Source of the DNA: Tropicibacter oceani
GTDB lineage: Bacteria > Pseudomonadota > Alphaproteobacteria > Rhodobacterales > Rhodobacteraceae
Reading direction: 5' to 3'
NCBI RefSeq assembly: GCF_029958925.1
Contig: NZ_CP124616.1
Coordinates: 2,852,001-2,916,000, forward strand
DNA length: 64,000 bases
Shown here: in pieces, positions 1 through 8,664 of the stretch
Numbering within the stretch: the stretch's first letter is position 1
Layout: each line of letters starts with the position of its first letter
The notes under the pieces: generated by a model
What the model was told of the DNA's origin: nothing
The model's database searches: none
The model's input: the letters and a program-made list of their open reading frames with translations, nothing else
Made by a program: the position numbers and the translations under genes

Positions 1-662
1 TGGACGTGATAGATCGCCTCGCCCAGGGCGTCGGCGGCAACCAGCGGGTCGCCCCCCATCCAGAAAAGCTGACCGGGATCCAGCGTCGCGCCCACCACCG
101 GCCCGACCTCATCGCGCAGCTGCATCAGCGTCGGCACGTTGTAGACGCATTGATTGCCCTGCAACTTCAATGCGATACGCTCGACACCGTTTTCGCGCGC
201 CAGGGCGGCAATGCCCGTCCAGAAGGGGAACAAGACCTCTTCCCACTGGTAGCGCAGGATATCGCGGGTCTCGGCCGGCCACGAGGACACGACCCAGTTC
301 GGCATGGTGTCATCGGCACGGCCCGCAGGCAGGCCCGAAGTGGCGCAGACCGTGTGAACGCCCAGCTCCCCCGCCAACCGCAGGGTATTGACCAGGCAAT
401 CGGCCTGGCTACGGTCCGTCGGGTGCAGAGGGTTGCCGCAGGCGTTCAGACTGACGATCCGCAGGCGCCGATCGTCAAAGCCGCGCAGGAAACGCGCGCG
501 CGCCTCGCTGCTGGCCAGCAATTCCTCCAGATCCAGATGCGGTGCAGCGGACCAGCCGCCGGTGTTCATCTCGACCCCGGTGATGCCCAGCCGCGCCGCG
601 TGGTCCAGCATGTCGTCAAAGCCAAGCGACGCAAGGCTGTCGGATACCAATCCCAATTTCAT
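1..662 (-). CDS. Sugar phosphate isomerase/epimerase, TIM-barrel family (3' end outside window)
   Basis: The first 220 codons of a minus-strand gene that runs off the left edge. The protein opens MKLGLVSDSLASLGFDDML and continues as alternating helices and strands typical of the xylose-isomerase-like TIM barrel (AP endonuclease 2 family). Recognisable pieces are GITGVEMNTGGW (strand 2 region), RIVSLNACGNPLHP (strand 3) and VGATLDPGQLFWMGGDP (a metal-site-like strand). The ATG at 660-662 is preceded by GAGGTGAGCAG, a good ribosome binding site. Enzymes of this family isomerise or epimerise sugars and inositol derivatives; the substrate cannot be told from this fragment, and the partner genes are outside the window. 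Confidence 0.8.
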   Translation of the reverse strand, partial: MKLGLVSDSLASLGFDDMLDHAARLGITGVEMNTGGWSAAPHLDLEELLASSEARARFLRGFDDRRLRIVSLNACGNPLHPTDRSQADCLVNTLRLAGELGVHTVCATSGLPAGRADDTMPNWVVSSWPAETRDILRYQWEEVLFPFWTGIAALARENGVERIALKLQGNQCVYNVPTLMQLRDEVGPVVGATLDPGQLFWMGGDPLVAADALGEAIYHV

Positions 663-921
663 CTGCTCACCTCACGGGAAAAAGGCGGGCTTGGCTGCCC
701 GCTCTGGTCACATCGCGAACAGCTTAGCCCGGAAAATCGCATCCGACGACCACCCAAAAACCAAGGTTTTTACTGAAATTATAGGGGCTTGACGCCTGGA
801 CCTGACCCAGATGGCAACAGCTTTGCGGCGCGGGTCGCGGTCGCGCATTTCCGGGGCCGGAGCGATGGACAATCGCGCGCCTTGCGGCAAGACTGCCCAC
901 CACCCCACCCAAGAGGATCCC

Positions 922-1473
922 ATGGCCGTATCATCCCCTGTTTGCGATTTTGGCTGGACCGCGCCGGATCTCACGCTGCCCGCCACCGATGGCCGCCTGC
1001 TGTCGCTTGCCGATCTGCGCGGCAAGACCGCCACGCTGGTGATCTTCATGTGCAACCATTGTCCCTATGTGATCTCGGCGCTGGACCGCATCCTGCGCGA
1101 CGCGCGCGACTTGCAGGCGCTGGGGGTCGGCGTGGCCGCGATCAACGCCAATGACGCGGCGACCTATCCGGCGGACAGCTTTGACAACATGGTCCGGCTG
1201 GCCCGTCAGCACGATTTCGCCTTTCCCTACCTGCATGACGAAAGCCAGCAGGTCGCCCGCGCCTATGGCGCCGCCTGCACGCCCGAATTCTTCGGCTTTG
1301 ATGCGGATCTGGGGCTGCAATATCGCGGGCGGCTGGATGGCGGCGGCCGGCAAGCCAGGCCAGACCTGCGCCGCGATCTGTTCGAGGCGATGCGCCAGAT
1401 CGCCGAAACCGGCCAGGGACCACAGGACCAGATCCCCTCGATGGGATGTTCGATCAAATGGAGAGCCGCATGA
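922..1473 (+). CDS. Thioredoxin/peroxiredoxin-like redoxin family protein
   Basis: A 183-residue cytoplasmic protein with the AhpC/TSA-thioredoxin fold. An N-terminal DFGWTAPDLTLPATDG segment leads into the first strand, followed by the active-site motif CNHCPYV (Cys44 and Cys47), a CxxC that marks a widespread redoxin subfamily. The C-terminus carries SMGCSIKW, also characteristic of that subfamily. The ATG at 922 follows AAGAGGATCCC and gives the usual family length. The stop codon overlaps the start of the next gene (ATGA), so the two are probably co-translated. Precise substrate unknown; the CxxC predicts thiol-disulfide exchange or peroxide reduction. Confidence 0.85.
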   Translation: MAVSSPVCDFGWTAPDLTLPATDGRLLSLADLRGKTATLVIFMCNHCPYVISALDRILRDARDLQALGVGVAAINANDAATYPADSFDNMVRLARQHDFAFPYLHDESQQVARAYGAACTPEFFGFDADLGLQYRGRLDGGGRQARPDLRRDLFEAMRQIAETGQGPQDQIPSMGCSIKWRAA

Positions 1474-2126
1474 GCGCCCGCATCGTATTCGACCTGGATG
1501 GCACGCTGATCGACAGCGCCCCCGACATCCACGCCGCCTCCGCGCGGATGTTGCAGGCCGAAGGGCTGGAGCCGCTGGACCTGGCGACCATCATTTCGTT
1601 CATCGGCAACGGGCTGCCGCATCTGACCGGGCTGGTGATGGCCCGCGCCGGGCTGGCCCCCGATCGTCAACAAGAACTCTCCGCCCGGGTGCTGGAGCAT
1701 TACAACGCCGTCAGTGGCACCCTCACCCGCCCCTATCCGGCGGTGCCGCAGACCCTGCGCGCGCTGCGCGATCAGGGCCATGTGCTGGGCATCTGCACCA
1801 ACAAACCCGAAGCGCCGGCCCATGACATCCTGCGCCTGACCGGGCTGGGGCCCTTTGACTGCGTCGTCGGCGGCGACAGCCTGCCACAGCGCAAACCCGA
1901 TCCGGCGCCGCTGCACGCGGCGCTGGCAGCGCTTGGCCAGGGGCCGGCGGTCTATGTGGGCGACAGCGAAGTGGATGCCGAAACCGCGCATCGCGCCGGG
2001 GTGCCCTTTCTTCTGTTCACCGAAGGCTATCGCAAGACGCCGGTCGACGCCCTGCCGCACAGCGCCAGCTTTGCCGATTTCGCCGAACTGCCCGGGTTGA
2101 TCGCGGCGCTGCTGGCCGACACCTGA
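1470..2126 (+). CDS. gph: Phosphoglycolate phosphatase (HAD superfamily)
   Basis: A 218-residue HAD hydrolase. Motif I is FDLDGTLIDSAPD (nucleophile Asp8, acid/base Asp10); motif II is the GICTNKPE region; motif III Lys lies in PQRKPDPAPL; motif IV is VYVGDSEVDAETA. The cap region and length match Gph, which dephosphorylates 2-phosphoglycolate formed by oxygenase side reactions or by DNA repair. The chosen ATG overlaps the previous stop as ATGA and has GGAGAG upstream; an in-frame ATG 24 bases earlier lies inside the upstream gene and lacks this context. Ends just before a strong hairpin. Confidence 0.88.
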   Translation: MSARIVFDLDGTLIDSAPDIHAASARMLQAEGLEPLDLATIISFIGNGLPHLTGLVMARAGLAPDRQQELSARVLEHYNAVSGTLTRPYPAVPQTLRALRDQGHVLGICTNKPEAPAHDILRLTGLGPFDCVVGGDSLPQRKPDPAPLHAALAALGQGPAVYVGDSEVDAETAHRAGVPFLLFTEGYRKTPVDALPHSASFADFAELPGLIAALLADT

Positions 2127-2127
2127 T

Positions 2128-2165
2128 GCAATCCCCCGGCAAGGCTGACCTGGCCGGGGGGTTGC
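2128..2165. terminator. Bidirectional hairpin between convergent genes
   Basis: A 13-bp stem (GCAATCCCCCGGC against GCCGGGGGGTTGC, one G-T pair) with a 12-base loop. It lies between the stop codons of gph (+) and the chemoreceptor gene (-). No long T run follows, so efficiency is uncertain. Confidence 0.6.
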
Positions 2166-2167
2166 GT

Positions 2168-3940
2168 TCATGCGGCGTCTTCCTGCAGATCGTCCTGCGG
2201 GTCTGACCCGGCAGCGGCATCGGCGCTGGCATCGCGGCCCTGCCCTTCGGTGCGGAAACGTCCGACGACCTCGCTCAGTTCGGTGGCATCCCCGCGCAGC
2301 ATATGCGCGGCGGCGGTGGTCTGTTCGACCATGGCGGCGTTTTGCTGGGTGACCCGGTCAAGGTTGCTGACACCGGTGTTGATCTCGTTCAGGCCCTCGG
2401 CCTGTTCGCTGGCCCCGGCCGCGATCTCGGTCACCAGGTTCGAGATCGAGCCGACCTGTTTCACGACCTCTTCGAGGGCGACACCGGCGCGTTCCACCAG
2501 CCGAACTCCATCCTTGATCTGGCCCGAGGACCCTTCGATCAACTCCTTGATCTGCTTGGCGGCCTCGGCGCTGCGCTGCGCCAGTGAACGCACTTCGGAG
2601 GCGACGACGGCAAAGCCCTTGCCGGATTCGCCTGCGCGCGCGGCCTCGACCCCGGCGTTGAGCGCCAAGAGATTGGTCTGAAAGGCAATATCGTCGATGA
2701 CGGTGATGATCTCGCCGATCTGTTCCGAGCTTTTCTCGATCGCGCCCATGGCGCCGACCGCATCCTGCATCACCTCGCCGTTGTGCATGGCTGTCTCGCG
2801 CGCGGTGCGCACGGCGCCATCGGCATCCCTGGCCCGCTCGGCGGCGCGTTTGACGATGCCCAGCAACTGTTCCAGCGCCGCGGCCGTCTGTTCCAGCGTG
2901 GCGGCCTGGGTTTCGGTGCGTTGCGAAAGATCATCCGAGGCACGGGTGATTTCATCGGCGCTGTGCAGGATGTTGCCTGCGTTGCTCAGCACGTTGGCGA
3001 TGGCGCCGCGCAGGGTTTCGACCGCCCGGTTGTAGTTCTGCCGCAGCGCTTCGTATTCCTCGGCAAAGACCACGTCGATCTGGTGATCGAGCGCCCCGTC
3101 GGCCAGCGCGTCCAGCCCGTCGCCCAGGTGTTTGACGACGGCAACCTGCGCCTCGACCTTTTGCAGGCGCTCGGCCTCGGCGCTGCGGGCGCTGTTCAGC
3201 CTGTTGACAAGCGTGTCCAGGTGGCCCGCGATCCGGCCCAGTTCATCGCGCCGGCCCGTCAAGGCCACCGGCGTGTCATAGTCGCCTTCGGACACGCGCC
3301 CGATTGCCGCCCCCAGCGCATTCAAGGGCGTACCCAGAAAACGCCGCAGCAACAGGACGGTCAGCCCCATCATGCAGGCAAAGCTGCCCACCGCCCAAAG
3401 CACGATATCGCGCTTTTCCCTGCCGACCATGGCAAGGGCGGCGGTATCGCTGAAGCCGATGGCAATCGCTCCAAGTGCGGGGGTTTGTGCATGGACCATC
3501 ACCGGGTTGGCGACAAACAGACCGCCATGGATGTCTTGTGGCGCCGCAGCCTGAAGGCTTTGCAAAGCCAGCGCCTGCAGGGCCGAATTGATTTCGGCGT
3601 CGTCGCCCGCCTGCCCGACGACCTGACCTTCGGCATCGACAACCACCAGCCCCAGGCCGTTTTCCCCGGCCGCGGTCATGGCTGACACAACCACCTCTTC
3701 GATCTTGGCGGCGGCCTTGAAGCGCAGCGGGTTCACAAGTGCATCTGCCTCGACCTTGGCGGCGGTGGCGGCCTGATCGCTGACGCCGCGCACCGCCAGG
3801 CTGTTGACCAGCCGCGCGGATTGAACCGCCATCATACCGGCCACCACGATGGTGGTGACCGCCATGATGGCCGCACAGCGGACAAAGACCGACCGCATGA
3901 CCGTGACACCGGCCCTGTCCTTCAACTGCTCGTCTTTCAT
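2168..3940 (-). CDS. Methyl-accepting chemotaxis protein
   Basis: A 590-residue transmembrane chemoreceptor. TM1 is at about residues 18-40, followed by a periplasmic sensor region of about 140 residues and TM2 at about 180-200. HAMP-like segments follow at about 205-315, then a long coiled-coil signalling domain. The hairpin tip is IITVIDDIAFQTNLLALNAG-VEAARAGESGKGFAVVASEVR, the standard CheW/CheA contact region. The C-terminus ends in acidic residues without a CheR-tethering pentapeptide. It is the second gene of a two-gene unit, 44 bases downstream of a secreted Cache-like protein. No che genes lie in the window, so it must use a core pathway encoded elsewhere. Confidence 0.92.
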   Translation of the reverse strand: MKDEQLKDRAGVTVMRSVFVRCAAIMAVTTIVVAGMMAVQSARLVNSLAVRGVSDQAATAAKVEADALVNPLRFKAAAKIEEVVVSAMTAAGENGLGLVVVDAEGQVVGQAGDDAEINSALQALALQSLQAAAPQDIHGGLFVANPVMVHAQTPALGAIAIGFSDTAALAMVGREKRDIVLWAVGSFACMMGLTVLLLRRFLGTPLNALGAAIGRVSEGDYDTPVALTGRRDELGRIAGHLDTLVNRLNSARSAEAERLQKVEAQVAVVKHLGDGLDALADGALDHQIDVVFAEEYEALRQNYNRAVETLRGAIANVLSNAGNILHSADEITRASDDLSQRTETQAATLEQTAAALEQLLGIVKRAAERARDADGAVRTARETAMHNGEVMQDAVGAMGAIEKSSEQIGEIITVIDDIAFQTNLLALNAGVEAARAGESGKGFAVVASEVRSLAQRSAEAAKQIKELIEGSSGQIKDGVRLVERAGVALEEVVKQVGSISNLVTEIAAGASEQAEGLNEINTGVSNLDRVTQQNAAMVEQTTAAAHMLRGDATELSEVVGRFRTEGQGRDASADAAAGSDPQDDLQEDAA

Positions 3941-3984
3941 GTGCTTGTTCCCGTTGGCTGCCGCGTGGGTCTGTGATGCGCCGA

Positions 3985-4557
3985 TTACATCAAGGCGTCG
4001 GCGATGATGCCCACGGTCATGGCGCCAATCACCTCGCCGCTGGCCGGATCGGTCAGCGAGATCGAGACCTGGGCCTGGTAGCTTTGGCTGGATTCATCGA
4101 ATTCGATTTCGCTGTAGTGTTCGGCGCCCGGCCCCATGGGAAAGGTCTGCTGGAACTTGTCCTCATCGCCCTGCCAGTAATCCGATGTCACCGACGAGGC
4201 CGCCACATTCAGGCCCTGGGCGTCCATGATGAACACCTCGGTGATCATCGCGCCATTCGCGGCAACGCGGCCGCGCAGGAAATCCGCCGCGGCATTGGTC
4301 AGCACCGGGTCGATGGTCGGGGTCGCGGCGGTGCCCACCTCGGCGCGCCAGGTCTTGTCCAGCGCGTCGATATGGGCCGCGTCATAGCCCGCGGTCTGGG
4401 CATTTTGCGCCTTGACCGCCTCGACGATCACGGGGTCATGTGCCCAGGCCAGAACCGTACCGTGCAAAAAGGCCTGCATGGCCGGGTTCGGTTCAGCGGC
4501 AAGGGCGGAAATCGGGGCAAGGGCCAGCATGGCCGACAACACGAATGCGGGTTTCAT
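3985..4557 (-). CDS. Secreted Cache/PDC-like sensor domain protein
   Basis: A 190-residue protein with an obvious signal peptide (MKPAFVLSAMLALAPISALAA) and no membrane anchor. The mature part resembles a lone PDC/Cache sensor: a helical region, then strands with ITEVFIMDAQGLNVAASS, a DYWQGDEDKFQQTF segment and a final GAMTVGI strand, the order typical of ligand-binding Cache domains in chemoreceptors and kinases. The ATG at 4555-4557 has GAGGAGA upstream; earlier in-frame starts would bury the signal peptide. It directly precedes the chemoreceptor gene, so it may bind a ligand and present it to that receptor. The family call is by pattern only. Confidence 0.7.
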   Translation of the reverse strand: MKPAFVLSAMLALAPISALAAEPNPAMQAFLHGTVLAWAHDPVIVEAVKAQNAQTAGYDAAHIDALDKTWRAEVGTAATPTIDPVLTNAAADFLRGRVAANGAMITEVFIMDAQGLNVAASSVTSDYWQGDEDKFQQTFPMGPGAEHYSEIEFDESSQSYQAQVSISLTDPASGEVIGAMTVGIIADALM

Positions 4558-4569
4558 CAACGTCTCCTC

Positions 4570-4593
4570 AGGGTCAAATCCTCGGTTGACCCT
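4570..4593. promoter_or_regulatory. Perfect inverted repeat upstream of Cache-MCP unit
   Basis: AGGGTCAA and TTGACCCT arms of 8 bp, separated by 8 bases, lie 13 bases before the start codon of the secreted Cache-like gene and next to its ribosome binding site. It could be an operator or a leader hairpin that masks initiation. Confidence 0.4.
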
Positions 4594-4709
4594 AGGTCCT
4601 TGCGCCTTACACAGCGTTAATCCCGCCCGGTTTCGCATTCCCTCGGCCCCGGTTTTCAGGCAGGATTCACCTCGGATTTCATTCAAGTTTGGGGAAAACT
4701 GTCCGCATC

Positions 4710-5039
4710 ATGCCCTATTTCATCCTTGCACTGGCCGTTCTGGCGGAAACCATCGGCACCACGGCGCTTCAGGCCAGCCAGGCCTTTACCCGCCCGCTGC
4801 CCTCCCTTGTGGTTGTGATCGCCTATGCCGCCGCCTTTTACCTGCTGGGCCAGGCGCTGCGGTTCTTTCCGGTGGGCATCGCCTATGCCATCTGGTCGGG
4901 GTTGGGGATCGTGCTGATCGCGGTCATCGGCTATGCGGTCTTTGGCCAGAAACTGGACCTGCCGGCGGTTCTGGGGATGGCGATGATCATGGCCGGTATC
5001 CTTGTCATCCACCTGTTTTCCGCCAGCGCATCGCACTGA
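4710..5039 (+). CDS. Small multidrug resistance (SMR) family transporter
   Basis: A 109-residue, four-helix inner-membrane protein of the SMR/EmrE type. It opens MPYFILALAVLAETIGTTAL, and the helix-1 Glu14 in ALAVLAETIGTTAL is the essential proton/substrate-coupling carboxylate of the family. Helix 3 carries GIAYAIWSGLGIVLI, the SMR signature. Such proteins work as antiparallel dimers exporting cationic drugs or guanidinium compounds in exchange for protons. The ATG at 4710 gives the standard length and GGGGAA lies upstream; an upstream TTG at 4689 would add seven residues. A single gene rather than a tandem pair, so probably a homodimer. Confidence 0.88.
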   Translation: MPYFILALAVLAETIGTTALQASQAFTRPLPSLVVVIAYAAAFYLLGQALRFFPVGIAYAIWSGLGIVLIAVIGYAVFGQKLDLPAVLGMAMIMAGILVIHLFSASASH

Positions 5040-5056
5040 GCGGCGCGCATGAAAAA

Positions 5057-5082
5057 GCCCCCCGGGACCGATCCCGGGGGGC
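5057..5082 (-). terminator. Rho-independent terminator for the outer-membrane protein gene
   Basis: An 11-bp GC-rich stem (GCCCCCCGGGA/TCCCGGGGGGC) with a CCGA loop. On the minus strand it is followed by five T residues. It sits 23 bases beyond the stop codon of the gene at 5106. Confidence 0.85.
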
Positions 5083-5105
5083 CAAACTCCGCCAGGGGCG
5101 CGCGA

Positions 5106-5684
5106 TCAAAAGCGCAGCGCACCGCGCAGCGAGATGGTATCGGCCTCGACATCGACATTGGTGTTGCCAACGTCGTTGAAGTCATGGCGCAGATACTCGG
5201 CGCCGACGGTGAACCGTTCCGTCACCTTGTAATCCATGCCAAGGCCATAGACCGCCCCTTCGGCATCGCCGATCGAGGTGTTCGCCTTGGCCCCGCCCGC
5301 CGTCACATACAGCAGCGCCGGACCGGCGTCATAGCCGCCGCGCAGCTTGAGCCGCCAGACGTCGTCGACATCGACGCCGCCAAGGCTGAAATCATCGGTG
5401 GCCTGGTAATCCAGCTCGGCGCCCATGACGAACTGACCAAAGTCATAGTCGTAGCCACCGAACACGCCATAGACCATGCCGTCCTCGTCCAGCGCACCGG
5501 CGGTGGCATCAAGGTTGCCAAAGCTCAGACCGGCATAGGGGCCGGTCCAGTCGCCGCCCGGCTGAACGGTCACGGCAACGGGCTGCGCCGGCACGGGTTC
5601 CACGACCGGATCCTGCATCGACCCGGCAAAAGCCGCACCGCCCATCACGGTTGCGGCGGCGGTAAGGGCAATCATGCGTTTCAT
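5106..5684 (-). CDS. Outer-membrane beta-barrel protein
   Basis: A 192-residue precursor with a signal peptide (MKRMIALTAAATVMGGAAFA). The linker is proline- and valine-rich (VVEPVPAQPVAV) and leads into WTGPYAGLSFG, the usual opening of small Omp25/OmpA-like eight-stranded barrels of alphaproteobacteria. Alternating-hydrophobicity strands follow, and the C-terminus is SLRGALRF, with the terminal Phe recognised by the BAM machinery. Start chosen for the signal peptide and AGGAG at optimal spacing. A structural or surface porin-like role is likely; no specific ligand can be inferred. A related barrel is encoded at 28631-29389. Confidence 0.85.
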   Translation of the reverse strand: MKRMIALTAAATVMGGAAFAGSMQDPVVEPVPAQPVAVTVQPGGDWTGPYAGLSFGNLDATAGALDEDGMVYGVFGGYDYDFGQFVMGAELDYQATDDFSLGGVDVDDVWRLKLRGGYDAGPALLYVTAGGAKANTSIGDAEGAVYGLGMDYKVTERFTVGAEYLRHDFNDVGNTNVDVEADTISLRGALRF

Positions 5685-5946
5685 ATCTCTGCTCCTGCTT
5701 TTCTTTTGCATCTTGCGGCGTCCGGCCTTGCTTGGCCCGCCGTCTGAAAGGTAAATGGGCAGAGCGGGCATTTAGTTCCAATCACGCTGCTGCGATCAGC
5801 GGCGCGCCGCCCGGGAACCGGCAAAGCCTTGCCGACAAAAGTCACACCCTTGAAACAGGTTTTAGGGGGATGCGGCGCATCGCCTCTGGCCTTTTGGCGC
5901 AATGCGCTATACGCCGCGCCCAACCCTTATATGACTGGCTAGATAC

Positions 5947-7770
5947 ATGGACCTGCGAAATATCGCGATCATCGCACACGTTGACCACGGCAAAACCACT
6001 CTGGTGGACGAACTTCTGAAACAATCCGGTGCCTTCCGCGCCAACCAGGCCGTGGCCGAACGCGCCATGGACAGCAACGATCTGGAGCGTGAGCGCGGAA
6101 TCACCATCTTCGCCAAGCCGACCTCGGTCGAGTGGAAAAAGACCCGCATCAACATCGTCGACACCCCCGGACACGCCGATTTCGGCGGCGAGGTAGAGCG
6201 CATCCTGTCGATGGTTGACGGGGTCGTGCTGCTGGTGGACGCCGCCGAAGGCCCGATGCCGCAAACCAAATTCGTGACCTCCAAGGCGCTGGCCCTGGGT
6301 CTGCGCCCGATCGTCGTGCTGAACAAGGTCGACAAGCCCGACGCCGAACCCGACCGCGCGCTGGACGAATGCTTTGACCTGTTCGCCAGCCTCGACGCCG
6401 ACGAAGACCAGCTGGATTTCCCGCATATGTATGCCTCGGGGCGCAATGGCTGGGCCGACACCACGCTGGACGGCCCGCGCAAGAACCTGGACGCGCTGTT
6501 CAAGCTGATCGTCGATCACGTCCCTGCGCCCAAGCAGATCAAGCACCAGAACGAAGATTTCCGGATGCTGGCGACCACGCTGGGCGCTGACCCCTTTGTC
6601 GGCCGCATCCTGACCGGCCGCGTCGAATCCGGCAAGGCCAAGGTTGGCGCCACCGTGCAGGCGCTGTCGCGCATCGGTCAAAAGATCGAACAGTTCCGCA
6701 TCACCAAGATCCAGGCCTTCCGCGGCCTTGGCATGCAGGACATCGAAGAGGCGCAGGCCGGGGACATCGTGTCGCTTGCCGGGATGACCAAGGCCACCGT
6801 GGCCGATACCATCTGCGCGCTGGCCGTCGATGAGCCGCTGGAAGCCCAGCCCATTGATCCGCCGACCATCACCGTGACCTTCGGCATCAACGATTCGCCC
6901 CTGGCCGGCCGCGACGGCAAAAAGGTGCAGTCGCGCGTGATCCGGGATCGCCTGATGAAAGAGGCCGAATCCAACGTCGCGATCAAGATCGCCGACACCC
7001 CGGGCGGCGAGGCCTTTGAAGTGTCGGGCCGCGGCGAACTGCAGATGGGCGTTTTGATCGAAAACATGCGCCGCGAAGGGTTCGAACTGTCGATCTCGCG
7101 CCCGCAGGTGATCATGAAGGAAGTCGACGGCAAGCTGATGGAACCGGTCGAAGAGGCCACCATCGACGTCGATGACGAATACACCGGCGCAGTGATCGAA
7201 AAGCTGACCGGCCCGCGCAAGGGCGACCTGGTCGAAATGAAACCCGCCGGCGCAGGCAAGACGCGGATCATTGCGCATGTGCCGTCGCGCGGGCTGATCG
7301 GCTATCACGGCGAATTCCTGACCGACACCCGCGGCACCGGCGTTCTGAACCGCGTGTTCCACGGCTGGACCGAACACAAGGGCCCGATCCCGGGCCGCCG
7401 TTCGGGCGTTCTGATTTCCATGGAAGACGGCGAGGCCGTGGCCTATGCGCTGTGGAACCTGGAAGATCGCGGCAAGATGTTCCTGGGTGCCCAGGCCAAG
7501 GTCTATACCGGCATGATCATCGGCGAACATTCGCGTGACAACGATCTCGAAGTGAACCCGCTGAAGGGCAAAAAGCTGACCAACGTGCGCGCCAGCGGCA
7601 CCGACGAAGCGGTGCGCCTGACCACGCCGATCACCCTCTCGCTCGAAGAGGCGATTGCCTACATCAACGATGACGAACTGGTCGAAGTGACGCCCAACGC
7701 CATCCGCCTGCGCAAGCGTTATCTGGACCCGCATGAGCGCAAGCGCATGTCGAAATCGCCCCAGCAATAA
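5947..7770 (+). CDS. typA: Ribosome-associated GTPase TypA/BipA
   Basis: A 607-residue translational GTPase of full family length. The N-terminal G domain shows [10 protein letters not shown] (P-loop), the effector-region [19 protein letters not shown] (G3) and [10 protein letters not shown] (G4). Domains II and III follow, then a C-terminal domain with [14 protein letters not shown] and a lysine-rich end. BipA binds the 70S ribosome near the A site and assists assembly and translation under cold or other stress. Monocistronic: the upstream neighbour is on the other strand and a strong terminator follows. Confidence 0.97.
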   Translation: MDLRNIAIIAHVDHGKTTLVDELLKQSGAFRANQAVAERAMDSNDLERERGITIFAKPTSVEWKKTRINIVDTPGHADFGGEVERILSMVDGVVLLVDAAEGPMPQTKFVTSKALALGLRPIVVLNKVDKPDAEPDRALDECFDLFASLDADEDQLDFPHMYASGRNGWADTTLDGPRKNLDALFKLIVDHVPAPKQIKHQNEDFRMLATTLGADPFVGRILTGRVESGKAKVGATVQALSRIGQKIEQFRITKIQAFRGLGMQDIEEAQAGDIVSLAGMTKATVADTICALAVDEPLEAQPIDPPTITVTFGINDSPLAGRDGKKVQSRVIRDRLMKEAESNVAIKIADTPGGEAFEVSGRGELQMGVLIENMRREGFELSISRPQVIMKEVDGKLMEPVEEATIDVDDEYTGAVIEKLTGPRKGDLVEMKPAGAGKTRIIAHVPSRGLIGYHGEFLTDTRGTGVLNRVFHGWTEHKGPIPGRRSGVLISMEDGEAVAYALWNLEDRGKMFLGAQAKVYTGMIIGEHSRDNDLEVNPLKGKKLTNVRASGTDEAVRLTTPITLSLEEAIAYINDDELVEVTPNAIRLRKRYLDPHERKRMSKSPQQ

Positions 7771-7794
7771 GCCGGCGCAGATCGAAGAAACCAC

Positions 7795-7823
7795 CATCAG
7801 GGCCCCCACGCGGGGCCCTGATG
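7795..7823 (+). terminator. Terminator after typA
   Basis: A perfect 12-bp stem (CATCAGGGCCCC/GGGGCCCTGATG) with a 5-base loop, followed by CGTTTGGG. It lies 25 bases after the typA stop codon. Confidence 0.75.
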
Positions 7824-7902
7824 CGTTTGGGCATGACCTTTTGCGCGGCTTTCCACCCCGGGCAAGGCAGGCTAGGCTCTGCCCCCGAAAGGAGCGGCTG
7901 CC

Positions 7903-8565
7903 ATGCACAGGATACTTTTGCTCGGACTTGGATTGATCGCCACGGCCCCGATGGCCCAGCCTTTGCTCTGCGACAACGGGCTTGTCTCAGTCCAGGCCGG
8001 CAGCCCCGCGCTGGCGCAAACCATCTGCACCCACAGCGACGCCGCCCTGGCGCAATTCCGCGCCTGTGCCCTGCCCGATCCCGCACCCGTGTTGATCGAA
8101 ACCGTCGAGACGCTGGATCACAGCTGCATCGGCCTGTTCCACTGCGGCGAAAACTGGATCGAGGTATTGTCCCCCAGCGCGCTGGAAACAGAACGGCTGA
8201 AACAAAGCCTGTTTGCCCATATCCCCACCGACCGGCTGTTTGCCAGCGTGATCCAGCACGAGATGGCCCATGCCCTGTTCGACACCGTGCCCTGCCCTCA
8301 TGCCAGTTGCCTGGCCACCACCGAATACTTTGCCTACACCCAGCAGATTGCCGGCCTGACCGAACAGGACCGCGCCCCGATCGCCGCGCGCAGCCACTTT
8401 CCCGAACCGGTGTCGCGTGAGGCGTTGAATGCGATGATCCTGTTGATGGCGCCCGATGTGTTTGCCCGAAAGGCCTGGGCGCATTTCACCGCCCGCGGCG
8501 AAGCCTGCGCGGTCTGGCAGGACATGATGGATGGCGGCATGTTCCTTGACCGCCTGCACCCCTAA
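7903..8565 (+). CDS. Secreted putative zinc metallopeptidase-like protein (DUF6639-like)
   Basis: A 220-residue protein with a short signal peptide (MHRILLLGLGLIATAPMA). It carries His119-Glu-Met-Ala-His123, a textbook HExxH zinc motif, and a Glu at about residue 141 (CLATTEYFAY) that could be the third ligand of a gluzincin. Several cysteines, including pairs around 75-81 and 131-136, suggest disulfides in the periplasm. AGGAG precedes the ATG. I believe this matches a roseobacter family annotated DUF6639, but that assignment is from memory. Proteolytic activity is inferred from the motif alone; no propeptide or known peptidase domain is recognised. Confidence 0.7.
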   Translation: MHRILLLGLGLIATAPMAQPLLCDNGLVSVQAGSPALAQTICTHSDAALAQFRACALPDPAPVLIETVETLDHSCIGLFHCGENWIEVLSPSALETERLKQSLFAHIPTDRLFASVIQHEMAHALFDTVPCPHASCLATTEYFAYTQQIAGLTEQDRAPIAARSHFPEPVSREALNAMILLMAPDVFARKAWAHFTARGEACAVWQDMMDGGMFLDRLHP

Positions 8566-8609
8566 GCACGCGCCCCAGCGCCCTGCGCCCCCCCCAGCTG
8601 GAAAAGCAA

Positions 8610-8638
8610 AAGGCGCGGGGTGGCAGTCCCCGCGCCTT
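8610..8638 (-). terminator. Terminator for the small secreted protein gene
   Basis: An 11-bp perfect stem (AAGGCGCGGGG/CCCCGCGCCTT) with a 7-base loop. On the minus strand it is followed by TTGCTTTTCC. It may also serve the convergent gene ending at 8565. Confidence 0.7.
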
Positions 8639-8664
8639 CCAGAAAAGTGTAAAAGTCCAGTTGC

